From an uncultured Caryophanales bacterium (lineage in GTDB: Bacteria; Bacillota_I; Bacilli_A; RF39; UBA660): DNA of 25,316 nucleotides. The notes beneath the pieces were generated by a model. It made no database searches and was not told the DNA's origin. It was given only the letters and a program-made list of their open reading frames with translations. Position 1 is the stretch's first letter; the number at the start of each line of letters is the position of its first letter. The position numbers and the translations under genes are program-made. Positions 14,046 through 20,713 of this stretch are shown here, piece after piece. Location: NCBI GenBank assembly GCA_946402785.1, contig CAMIXP010000003.1:1-25316 (forward strand), given 5' to 3'.

Positions 14046-14744
14046 TTAGAAATCTAATACTTCTACATCATCTTTTACATTATTAACAACATCATCTAAT
14101 AATTCAACAGTATTATCAAATAAATATTCTGCTTCGTATTCTTTTGGTTTAAGAGTTTCTTTCTTCTCCTCTTTATTCTTACGAATTGGAGAAACTTTAT
14201 AACTCTTCTTATTAGATAATTTAATAATCGTAGTCTTATCAATATCTTGAAGCATTTCAGAATCCATATCAATATTAGATTTCTTTCTAAACTTCAAGTT
14301 ATTCATCTCAATTTCTACTGGAGATAATTCTTCAGGATTTAACTTTTCAATGAAAACATATGCTTCTTTTTCATCTAATAAGATAAATGCACAACTATCT
14401 GTTTGTTTTAAATAACAAATTGGTTTACGAATTTCATATTGAGCATCTACTAAATCATCCATAGATTCAACACGTATGATATTTCTATCTTCAAAGTTAG
14501 GTACACTACTACATTTTAATAAGATAGAATCATAGGTATTTAAAATATCTTTAATTTCACTTTCATAGGCTTGACCTGGATTACGACTTCCTAAAATAGC
14601 ATGAGATCCAAATAATCCGAAAATGACAGCAACAGTAAATGCAAAGATAGCATATCCTAATAATCCTTTAATAGAACATACAATACCTACAAGAAAACTT
14701 ACTGCAAATAAACCTAACATAATATAACTTTTAATGTTTTTCAT
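14046..14744 (-). CDS. Two-pass membrane accessory protein of the SipW cluster (possibly DUF5305-like)
   Basis: 232 aa from ATG 14744. An upstream ATG at 14756 is rejected because the RBS (GGAGGT) lies inside that extension. Two hydrophobic helices (about 6-25 and 28-48) are followed by a long hydrophilic domain. The segment NIIRVESMDDLVDAQYEIRK followed by PICYL resembles the conserved patch of DUF5305-type proteins, which I recall near SipW peptidases; this match is from memory and tentative. The C-terminal third is charged. The gene starts 2 bp after sipW, whose last codons contain this gene's RBS, so the two are tightly coupled. A role in assembly or regulation of signal peptidase activity fits the position but is not shown. 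Confidence 0.7.
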   Translation of the reverse strand: MKNIKSYIMLGLFAVSFLVGIVCSIKGLLGYAIFAFTVAVIFGLFGSHAILGSRNPGQAYESEIKDILNTYDSILLKCSSVPNFEDRNIIRVESMDDLVDAQYEIRKPICYLKQTDSCAFILLDEKEAYVFIEKLNPEELSPVEIEMNNLKFRKKSNIDMDSEMLQDIDKTTIIKLSNKKSYKVSPIRKNKEEKKETLKPKEYEAEYLFDNTVELLDDVVNNVKDDVEVLDF

Positions 14745-14746
14745 AA

Positions 14747-15916
14747 TTACCTCCATTTAGTAATAAAATCATTAAAGAAGATGGTTGGATAAGCAATCCA
14801 TGGGATTCTAGCTTTCACAATACCCTTTACTTGTGTAGGTGTTACAACGTTAACATCTTCACTCTTATTGGCATCTCCTTTAGTAACATATACTTCTTTT
14901 CCATTACTCTTTGTTACTTCTGTAACTCTATGAACAACGGTAACAGTTTCTGTTCCATCATCTTTAACATAAGCAACAATGTCACCCTTTTTAATTTGTC
15001 CTTTTTTAGATACTTTATGTAGGATAACAGCATCTCCCTTATTAACAGTTGGAGCCATGGAAGTAGATCCAATACCAATCATATAATATGGGAATAATCC
15101 AGATACCAAGGCAATTAATACAATCAAAACAGCTGCGATTCCTAAATCAATTGCATTGAAAGATCCTTTTTTAATAATAGGTCTTGGTTTATTGCATTTT
15201 GAATCAATCATTTCATAAATATTCATATAAATGAAGATTGGTAAAGAAATGGCAATAACTGAATGAATGTATTCTCCTAAATCTGGAATAATAGGAACAA
15301 CATACACATAGATAATATCAACCAATATACGATAAATAATTGGAATACGATATCCTACGTGATAACAAACATAACTAAAGAATGCATTTTTAAAGATTGT
15401 TGGTAATATCGTTGTAGCTGATACTCTAAAGATGACCTCAAAACTATGAATATCAATAGAACGAATTCTAAAAGCAAGTTCTAATAGAGTTAAAACAACG
15501 GTAAATCCAATAACCATCCATTTTTTATCTTTGTTTGCCCAAATAAATGTATAACGAATTAATTCAATTAAGATATATATAATAGCAGGTGCAAATACAT
15601 TATCAAATAAGGTAAAGAACTCTCTCGAATAAGCATTCTTTAAGAATCCTACAAAGAACCCTACTCCATAGATTAAAAATCCTGCTAAAAATACATAAAA
15701 GAACGTAAATTTCAAAATATTTTGAAATAAAACCGTTATCTTATCTTTTCGAAATCCTAGTAAAAGAATTGTTAATGCAAATCCTACTGCTAAGAAAGAT
15801 GCACTAATCAATTCAGAATACTTCATAAAACTAGGAAATATAAGTAATTTATAGATAAAAATATAGGCAACGAAAAATACCATTAAAATGTAATTCTTAA
15901 TCATTCGTTTTTCCAT
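14747..15916 (-). CDS. ER-type (SipW-like) signal peptidase with multi-pass N-terminal region
   Basis: 389 aa, about twice the length of Bacillus SipW. The C-terminal ~125 residues are the S26 catalytic domain. Ser286 lies in GIGSTSMAPT. His329 lies in TVVHRV, where ordinary type I peptidases have Lys, so this is the Ser-His ER/SipW type. Asp348 lies in TKGDANKSED. A membrane anchor (about 257-282) precedes the Ser. The first ~240 residues hold roughly six to seven hydrophobic helices not found in SipW. It should cleave the SipW-type signals of the adjacent TasA-like proteins on the outer membrane face. RBS GAGAGGA. No promoter of its own is visible, so it probably relies on read-through from 16559 past a hairpin pair. 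Confidence 0.87.
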   Translation of the reverse strand: MEKRMIKNYILMVFFVAYIFIYKLLIFPSFMKYSELISASFLAVGFALTILLLGFRKDKITVLFQNILKFTFFYVFLAGFLIYGVGFFVGFLKNAYSREFFTLFDNVFAPAIIYILIELIRYTFIWANKDKKWMVIGFTVVLTLLELAFRIRSIDIHSFEVIFRVSATTILPTIFKNAFFSYVCYHVGYRIPIIYRILVDIIYVYVVPIIPDLGEYIHSVIAISLPIFIYMNIYEMIDSKCNKPRPIIKKGSFNAIDLGIAAVLIVLIALVSGLFPYYMIGIGSTSMAPTVNKGDAVILHKVSKKGQIKKGDIVAYVKDDGTETVTVVHRVTEVTKSNGKEVYVTKGDANKSEDVNVVTPTQVKGIVKARIPWIAYPTIFFNDFITKWR

Positions 15917-15947
15917 ATCAATTGTTCCTCTCTTTATTCTTACACAT

Positions 15948-16009
15948 AACTTTCTATATCCACTGATATACAGTAGACATAGAAAGTTAACTACGTTTCC
16001 GTAGTAACT
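15948..16009 (-). repeat. Two overlapping hairpins between TasA-like gene and sipW
   Basis: Hairpin A (15985-16009): AGTTA-CTACG pairs with CGTAG-T-TAACT, with a GAAA tetraloop and one bulge. Hairpin B (15948-15988): an 18-bp stem, AACTTTCTATGTCTACTG against CAGTGGATATAGAAAGTT (two G-U pairs), with loop TATAT. They share four bases (15985-15988). Neither is followed by a T-tract, so they look like RNA processing, stabilising or partial-attenuation structures rather than a terminator. Confidence 0.75.
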
Positions 16010-16016
16010 TTATTTA

Positions 16017-16559
16017 TTAATTTTGTTCGTAAACTAATCCAACTGTTAAAGTCATATTTTGAACAGCAGTTGGTAATTGTGCAGCAGAAATATTATCATC
16101 AAATTCTACACGTACTTTGTAAGACTTAGTTTGTCCAGCAGCAATGTTTTCACTAGCTAAGTTAGTAATAGCTGTTCCATCAGTATGTGTGAAAGTGTAA
16201 TTTGTATAAACATCTTGTGCTGTACTTACTCCAGATAATGTTGGTAATGCGCTAAGTTTTGCATTAACAGTACCACCGTTAACAACATCTACAGTAAATT
16301 CATAGAATTCACCTGGAGTATTTAATTCTACTTCATAAGTAATGTTTAAACCAGATCCATCGATAACTGGTGCTGAAGTAGCAGTTACACTTCCTGTTGT
16401 TGTTCTAATGTTATTAAAATGAATATCCCAACTAGTTGATTTAATTTTAGAAGTACCATTAATATTTAATGTAGCACTTAAGTAAGAATAACCAACTGTT
16501 AATGTTAATACCATGATTAATAAAACTAAAACACCAATTAACTTTTTACCTTTCTCCAT
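16017..16559 (-). CDS. SipW-dependent TasA/camelysin-like secreted protein
   Basis: 180 aa. Signal: KGKKLIGVLVLLIMVLTLTV then GYSYLSATLNINGTSKI, the SipW-type pattern. The mature beta-rich domain has SWDIHFNNIRTTTGSVTATS, PGEFYEFTVDVVNGGTVNAK, NIAAGQTKSYKVRVEF and a closing strand LTVGLVYEQN. Thr/Ser/Asn-rich with no Cys in the mature part, as in known TasA-type fibre subunits. Promoter at 16589-16617 and RBS AAAGGAG make it the first gene of a likely transcript continuing into sipW. It is nearest in sequence to the 13448-14011 protein. Confidence 0.82.
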   Translation of the reverse strand: MEKGKKLIGVLVLLIMVLTLTVGYSYLSATLNINGTSKIKSTSWDIHFNNIRTTTGSVTATSAPVIDGSGLNITYEVELNTPGEFYEFTVDVVNGGTVNAKLSALPTLSGVSTAQDVYTNYTFTHTDGTAITNLASENIAAGQTKSYKVRVEFDDNISAAQLPTAVQNMTLTVGLVYEQN

Positions 16560-16588
16560 AATAATCTCCTTTCTATTGTTACAATTTT

Positions 16589-16617
16589 ATTATATTATTA
16601 AACATTTCCTGATACAA
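16589..16617 (-). promoter_or_regulatory. Promoter of the TasA-like gene at 16559 (and probably sipW)
   Basis: TATAAT (16589-16594), 17-bp spacer, TTGTAT (16612-16617). The start lies about 22 bases before the ATG. Confidence 0.7.
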
Positions 16618-16697
16618 TAAAAGACAAGCATTTATTCCACAACTTTACACAAAAAGACATAAGTAAATACTGTAAATATTTTTAAAAGAAATTGACA

Positions 16698-16727
16698 ACA
16701 AAAAAACCAATGAAATCATTGGTTTTT
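16698..16727 (-). terminator. Terminator after the 16740 TasA-like gene
   Basis: AAAAACCAATGA-TT-TCATTGGTTTTT (12-bp stem) followed by T residues, 13 bases after the stop. Confidence 0.85.
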
Positions 16728-16739
16728 ATTATCTTATCA

Positions 16740-17393
16740 TTATGCTTGTTCGTAAGTAATTGTAAATAATGATGTTGCACCAGTATGACCATCAGCTGTT
16801 TCATTGATTAAAGCTAATTGTTCAGCAGTTGGTAAATCAACAACAGTTGAACGATATGCTACTGTTACTTTGAATGTTGCAGTAGATCCAGCTGGTAAAG
16901 AATCTCCAGTACGGATAGCACTACCGTTAGCATATGTTACATCATAAGTCATAAAGCTTTGTGCAGTTGCATTTAAAGAACTTGTAACAACTGATGATAC
17001 TTTAGCATCAATTGTACCAGAGTTTGTATAAGTAGCATTGAATGTAAATACATCTCCTGGTTTTGTTAATAAATGTTTAAAGTAAACAGTATTACCATCT
17101 GTCCAAATAATAGCTCCGTTTTCTGTTCCATCATCTGGTGTTAAGTCATCTGGGTTATTTGGTTGAATCGTACATACTTGACCTGAAGGACAAGTGATGT
17201 CTGTTCCATTTGTTCCAATTTCCCAAGTGTTACTCTTAATAGTTGATGTACCATTAATATTAAAACTAGCTGATAAGATAGCGTATCCTACGCTTAATCC
17301 TAATACTAATAGTAATAAGATAATAACTGCAAAATATCTTTTATTACTTTTTGATTGTTGTTGTAATTGTAGTTGAAGATTACTGTTCTCCAT
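16740..17393 (-). CDS. SipW-dependent TasA-like secreted protein with Cys-pair insertion
   Basis: 217 aa from ATG 17393, which has GGAGG 8 bases upstream; the TTG at 17399 is too close to the RBS. A Gln-rich cytoplasmic start (LQLQLQQQSKSNKR) leads to a hydrophobic helix, then LSVGYAILSASFNINGTSTI, the SipW-type signal. The mature domain has WEIGTNGTDI, then an insertion CPSGQVC (a possible disulfide) and NPDDLTPDDGTENG, and then the shared core PGDVFTFNATYTNSGTIDAK and LPAGSTATFKVTVAYR. It is monocistronic, with its own promoter and strong terminator. That separate unit suggests a major subunit expressed apart from the sipW operon; this is inference. Confidence 0.82.
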   Translation of the reverse strand: MENSNLQLQLQQQSKSNKRYFAVIILLLLVLGLSVGYAILSASFNINGTSTIKSNTWEIGTNGTDITCPSGQVCTIQPNNPDDLTPDDGTENGAIIWTDGNTVYFKHLLTKPGDVFTFNATYTNSGTIDAKVSSVVTSSLNATAQSFMTYDVTYANGSAIRTGDSLPAGSTATFKVTVAYRSTVVDLPTAEQLALINETADGHTGATSLFTITYEQA

Positions 17394-17419
17394 AACCAAT
17401 TCCTCCTATCTATAATAAT

Positions 17420-17448
17420 AATATAATTTTATTTTGTTTCTTTTGCAA
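17420..17448 (-). promoter_or_regulatory. Promoter of the 17393 TasA-like gene
   Basis: TATATT (17420-17425), 17-bp spacer, TTGCAA (17443-17448). Confidence 0.7.
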
Positions 17449-17490
17449 TACATTAAGTAACACTTTACAAAAATAATGACAAAAATTGAC

Positions 17491-17517
17491 AAAAAAAAAG
17501 AATCAAAATTTGATTCT
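17491..17517 (-). terminator. Terminator of the glyS operon, overlapping the glyS stop
   Basis: AGAATCAA-ATT-TTGATTCT on the minus strand followed by eight Ts. The TGA stop (17503-17505) is inside the 3' arm. Confidence 0.8.
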
Positions 17518-18873
17518 TTCTTCAATATAAGGAATAACCTCTTCTACTTTTAAAGTGATTTGTTCCATCGTATCACGATCTCTTACAGTAACCGTACCAT
17601 TATTAAGAGTTTCATCATCAATTGTAATAGCCCAAGGTGTACCAATTGCATCACTTCTTCTATATCTCTTACCAATAGAACCAGATTCATCATAAGTTGT
17701 CATAAAGTGTTTAGATAATTCATTATAGATTTCAACAGCTTTTTCACTATGATATTTCTTAACTAAAGGTAATACACTAACTTTATAAGGAGCTAAGTAA
17801 GGAATAAACTTCATAACTTCTCTCGTCTCCCCATTTTCAAGTGTCTCTTCACAGTAACTGTTGTCTAGAATTGCAAGTACCGTTCTGTCACATCCAACAG
17901 TAGACTCAATAATATAAGGAATAAATTTTTCATTGGTTTCTGGATCTAAGTATTCTTGAGATACCGTTGAATATTCTTGGTGACGAGTTAAATCGAAATT
18001 TGTACGGTTATGAGTACCATTGATTTCTCCCCATCCAAAATTAAATTGATATTCAATGTCACATGCTTCTTTTGCATAGTGAGCTAATTTTTCATGATCA
18101 TGATATCTAAGCTTTTCTTCTGGTAAACCTAAGTCCATAAAATATTGTTTTGCATATTCTTTAAAGTATGCATATAAATCACTGTCAGTTCCTTCTTTAC
18201 AGAATGTTTGATATTCCATTTGTTCAAACTCAATCGTTCTGAAAGTAAAGTTTCCTGGTGTAATTTCATTTCTAAAAGCTTTACCGATTTGTCCAATACT
18301 AAATGGTAATTTGGCTCTCATGGTTCTTTGAACATTTAAGAAGTTAACATACTCACCTTGTGCATTTTCTGGTCTTAAATAAACTTTATTCTTACCATCT
18401 TCTACAACACCTCTATGAGTTTCAAACATCAAGTTAAATTGACGAATATCCGTAAAATCACTTTTTCCACACTTTGGACATGGAACTTTATGTTCGCGAA
18501 TATAATTCATCATTTCTTCTTGTGTCATTCCATCTGCATGAGCATCAGGATCATAGTCATCGATTAAGTTATCAACTCTATGTCTCATCTTACAATGTTT
18601 ACAATCGATTAATGGATCTGAGAAACTTCCAACATGTCCGGAAGCCTCCCAAACTCTTGGATGCATTAAAATAGCTGCATCTACTTCATATGCATTAGGT
18701 CTTTCTTGAATAAATCTTTTTCTCCAAGTATCCTTAACTGCATTTTTTAATCTACTTCCTAATGGACCATAATCCCAAGTATTAGCAAGACCTCCATAAA
18801 TCTCACTTCCTTGGAATATAAATCCATATTGCTTACAATAATTGACTAATTTGTCCATCGTTAATTTTTCCAT
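17503..18873 (-). CDS. glyS: Glycyl-tRNA synthetase, single-subunit type
   Basis: 456 aa, the alpha2 class IIA enzyme (often called GlyQS), not the tetrameric GlyQ/GlyS. Start MDKLVNYCKQYGFIFQGSEI is followed by YGGLANTWDYGPLG. Motif 2 is around GKAFRNEITPGNFTFRTIEFEQMEY, and the catalytic core contains NFGWGEINGTHNRTNFDL and IIESTVGCDRTVLAIL (motif 3). Two CxxC pairs (CKHC, CPKC) form a zinc-like site. The C-terminal anticodon domain starts near YKVSVLPLVKK. Start at 18873 has GGAGGAG 7 bases upstream. It overlaps the upstream LOG-like gene by 41 bp and is under a Gly T-box. It ends in TGA. Confidence 0.97.
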   Translation of the reverse strand: MEKLTMDKLVNYCKQYGFIFQGSEIYGGLANTWDYGPLGSRLKNAVKDTWRKRFIQERPNAYEVDAAILMHPRVWEASGHVGSFSDPLIDCKHCKMRHRVDNLIDDYDPDAHADGMTQEEMMNYIREHKVPCPKCGKSDFTDIRQFNLMFETHRGVVEDGKNKVYLRPENAQGEYVNFLNVQRTMRAKLPFSIGQIGKAFRNEITPGNFTFRTIEFEQMEYQTFCKEGTDSDLYAYFKEYAKQYFMDLGLPEEKLRYHDHEKLAHYAKEACDIEYQFNFGWGEINGTHNRTNFDLTRHQEYSTVSQEYLDPETNEKFIPYIIESTVGCDRTVLAILDNSYCEETLENGETREVMKFIPYLAPYKVSVLPLVKKYHSEKAVEIYNELSKHFMTTYDESGSIGKRYRRSDAIGTPWAITIDDETLNNGTVTVRDRDTMEQITLKVEEVIPYIEERIKF

Positions 18874-19183
18874 TTTCTTTCTCCTCCAACTTCCTTATGA
18901 CATCGTCATATTCTTTTTCTATATCCATATAGAGAAAAGGTGAATCTTCAATTCCATGTTTTTCATAAGATTGAAATAATGTATGAAGAAAAGAAGTATA
19001 AACACCATCTCTATTGAAAACCACTATATCTCTTCTTGCGTCCATCGCACGAAGCATATCATTCACAGACCCTAAGCCGCCAGGAAGAATTAGTACTTGA
19101 TTACTATCTTCCATTTCAGGAACAACTTGAAATCTTTTGGCTATTTCAGGAAACTCTTCCGCATCCGATACATATAAATTCAT
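18833..19183 (-). CDS. Short LOG-family-like protein (Rossmann half), probably not a classical LOG enzyme
   Basis: 116 aa; LOG proteins (TIGR00730, cytokinin riboside phosphohydrolase) are ~180. It contains LILPGGLGSVNDMLRAMDA, a variant of the LOG motif PGGxGTxxE with GS for GT and Asp for Glu, then DIVVFNRDGVYTSFLHTL, matching the LOG P-I-x-x-x-N-x-x-G-x-y segment. The N-terminal part of the fold, including the first nucleotide-binding strand and the catalytic Arg region, is missing. The start has a strong RBS (TAGGAGGG), so the short form looks genuine rather than truncated by annotation. The first gene after the Gly T-box, it overlaps glyS by 41 bp, suggesting translational coupling. Confidence 0.65.
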   Translation of the reverse strand: MNLYVSDAEEFPEIAKRFQVVPEMEDSNQVLILPGGLGSVNDMLRAMDARRDIVVFNRDGVYTSFLHTLFQSYEKHGIEDSPFLYMDIEKEYDDVIRKLEEKENGKINDGQISQLL

Positions 19184-19200
19184 AAAACCCTCCTAAAAAT

Positions 19201-19321
19201 AAAAAAAGTCTAGAATAATGTAAGGACGAAATTTCTTCCGCGGTTCCACCTTACTTATTCTAGACGAATCAGCTTTCTTGTATACTGCTGTTGGGCTTTC
19301 CACACCCGTCATCGCACTTAT
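19201..19321 (-). promoter_or_regulatory. T-box riboswitch, tRNA-Gly type, unusually short
   Basis: T-box core AAGGTGGAACCGCGG (minus, 19238-19252). The terminator pairs GTCTAGAATAAGTAAGG with CCTTACATTATTCTAGAC (one mismatch) and is followed by seven Ts (19201-19207). UGGA in the T-box pairs with a UCCA tRNA end, the U discriminator typical of tRNA-Gly. Only about 70 nt lie between the promoter start and the T-box, with a short GGG...CCC helix; a full stem I does not fit and no GGC specifier is seen. GGU, GGA and GGG triplets are present around 19292-19308. Confidence 0.85.
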
Positions 19322-19327
19322 GCAACT

Positions 19328-19356
19328 AATATAATCTTTTTTAAAAAGAATGTCAA
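19328..19356 (-). promoter_or_regulatory. Promoter of the Gly T-box operon
   Basis: TTGACA (19351-19356, perfect), 17-bp spacer, TATATT (19328-19333). It starts 5 bp after the serpin stop codon. Confidence 0.88.
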
Positions 19357-19360
19357 GAAT

Positions 19361-20629
19361 CTACTTGCAAGATTTTGACTCATCCCACTTCTCTGGTTCA
19401 TAAACAACACCAAAGAATAGAATCTCATTGCTTTCATGATCTTTAATCATATAAATAAATGGTCGATCAAAGATAATAGAAACATATTCTTTATCTCCAA
19501 TTGGCATAGCCATATCTTTTACTCCAAAATAAGTAACCGCTGCAGCCTTGGTACCCTCTTCATTAACTTTGACATAACTCTTGTGAATCGCTTCACTAAC
19601 ATAAGAATCAGGATGATTATCAAGCATATTGGATAAATCACAACTAGAAGAATCAAATACACTCTTAATTCCCATGGTTCTAAGAGTACTCTTAAACTTC
19701 TTAAAATCATATTCATATTCAAATCGAGGAAGTCCTACATAAATCTCATATAAATCAGAGGCTTCTTTCTTATTCTCTTCAATCTCACGAATCGTATCTA
19801 ATGTAAAAGATGAAATATAAGAATCTAAATCATTTGGTAAAATACCAATAAAATCTAATTGTTCTCCTTCTTCCCCAAATTCTGCAGGTTTCCCTGTTTC
19901 ACGATTATAAGGAATATATGGTAAAACAACAGCTTCTGCATCCTCAGATTGATAATAAGAGGCATTTTCTTCAAAACTATGAGACATCATAGAAACATCA
20001 TATTGTTTTCCATTTTCTTGTGTAAACGCATACCCTTTTGTTTCTTCACAAACAAATGGAGTTTGCCATGCTTCTTCCATCGCAACAGCATTCGCAAGTC
20101 CAATCACGAATTGAGGATCCATTTGATCTAAGATTTTTTTAATCATCCCATTGGTTTCACGATCAACCCATTGATTAATCTTATCAGGAGTCGTGAAAGA
20201 ATCAACAATCATTTGGGCATTATAATTGTTTTCTAAAATCGTAATATAGGCATCACGAACATCTTTCTTATAAATGTCCTTTACAAAAACGGCATTCGCA
20301 ACATTAACTCGATCTTGAACAATAAGTGTCTTAATCTTTCTTTCAGGAACAACTTCCTTTAATTCTTCTTGTGTCTTACCATTTGCCCCATCTCGAAGCA
20401 TGGATAAAGCAATCTCCACAGAATAAGGACTAATCATATAGTTCTTATGGTTCATTGTAAGGTGACTTTCTCGAATAAATGATGTACTAAAAGTACCATC
20501 TTCTGATACATCTTGATAATGAATCACAGGTCTCTTTTGACTTTCAATATAAATTAGTAATAAAGTAACGGCTATTAATACAACCAAAACTCCACAAATT
20601 GTATAAATAATTATTTTTCCTTTTTTCAT
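19361..20629 (-). CDS. Membrane-anchored serpin (serine protease inhibitor)
   Basis: 422 aa. One N-terminal hydrophobic helix (about 5-28) puts the domain outside the cell. The serpin fold is complete: helix B motif YMISPYSVEIALSMLRDGAN (64-83), LANAVAMEEAWQTPF (breach/shutter region), the hinge EEGTKAAAVT (357-366), and the C-terminal FDRPFIYMI...EILFFGVVYEP. The hinge has small residues at P12-P10, as in inhibitory serpins. Counting from G359 as P15 puts P1 at Met373 and P1' at Ala374, suggesting an elastase- or chymotrypsin-like target; loop length may shift this by a residue or two. No terminator is seen before the next promoter. TATAAT at 20661-20666 is its likely -10. Codon use resembles its neighbours. 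Confidence 0.93.
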   Translation of the reverse strand: MKKGKIIIYTICGVLVVLIAVTLLLIYIESQKRPVIHYQDVSEDGTFSTSFIRESHLTMNHKNYMISPYSVEIALSMLRDGANGKTQEELKEVVPERKIKTLIVQDRVNVANAVFVKDIYKKDVRDAYITILENNYNAQMIVDSFTTPDKINQWVDRETNGMIKKILDQMDPQFVIGLANAVAMEEAWQTPFVCEETKGYAFTQENGKQYDVSMMSHSFEENASYYQSEDAEAVVLPYIPYNRETGKPAEFGEEGEQLDFIGILPNDLDSYISSFTLDTIREIEENKKEASDLYEIYVGLPRFEYEYDFKKFKSTLRTMGIKSVFDSSSCDLSNMLDNHPDSYVSEAIHKSYVKVNEEGTKAAAVTYFGVKDMAMPIGDKEYVSIIFDRPFIYMIKDHESNEILFFGVVYEPEKWDESKSCK

Positions 20630-20660
20630 AGAATTCTCCCATCTTTATCAATCTAAAAAT

Positions 20661-20666
20661 ATTATA
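20661..20666 (-). promoter_or_regulatory. -10 element of the serpin promoter
   Basis: TATAAT 31 bases upstream of the serpin ATG. No convincing -35 is seen, only a CTAACA/TAACAT-like stretch at about the right distance. Confidence 0.5.
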
Positions 20667-20713
20667 CCATCTTTTTTTGTTTAATGTTAGAATATTATGT
20701 AAGGAGAGATACT

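Noticed and set aside
17503..17505. UGA read as Trp (Mollicutes code)
   Set aside because: glyS ends at TGA at the normal family length and inside a terminator; Trp in the window is encoded by TGG.
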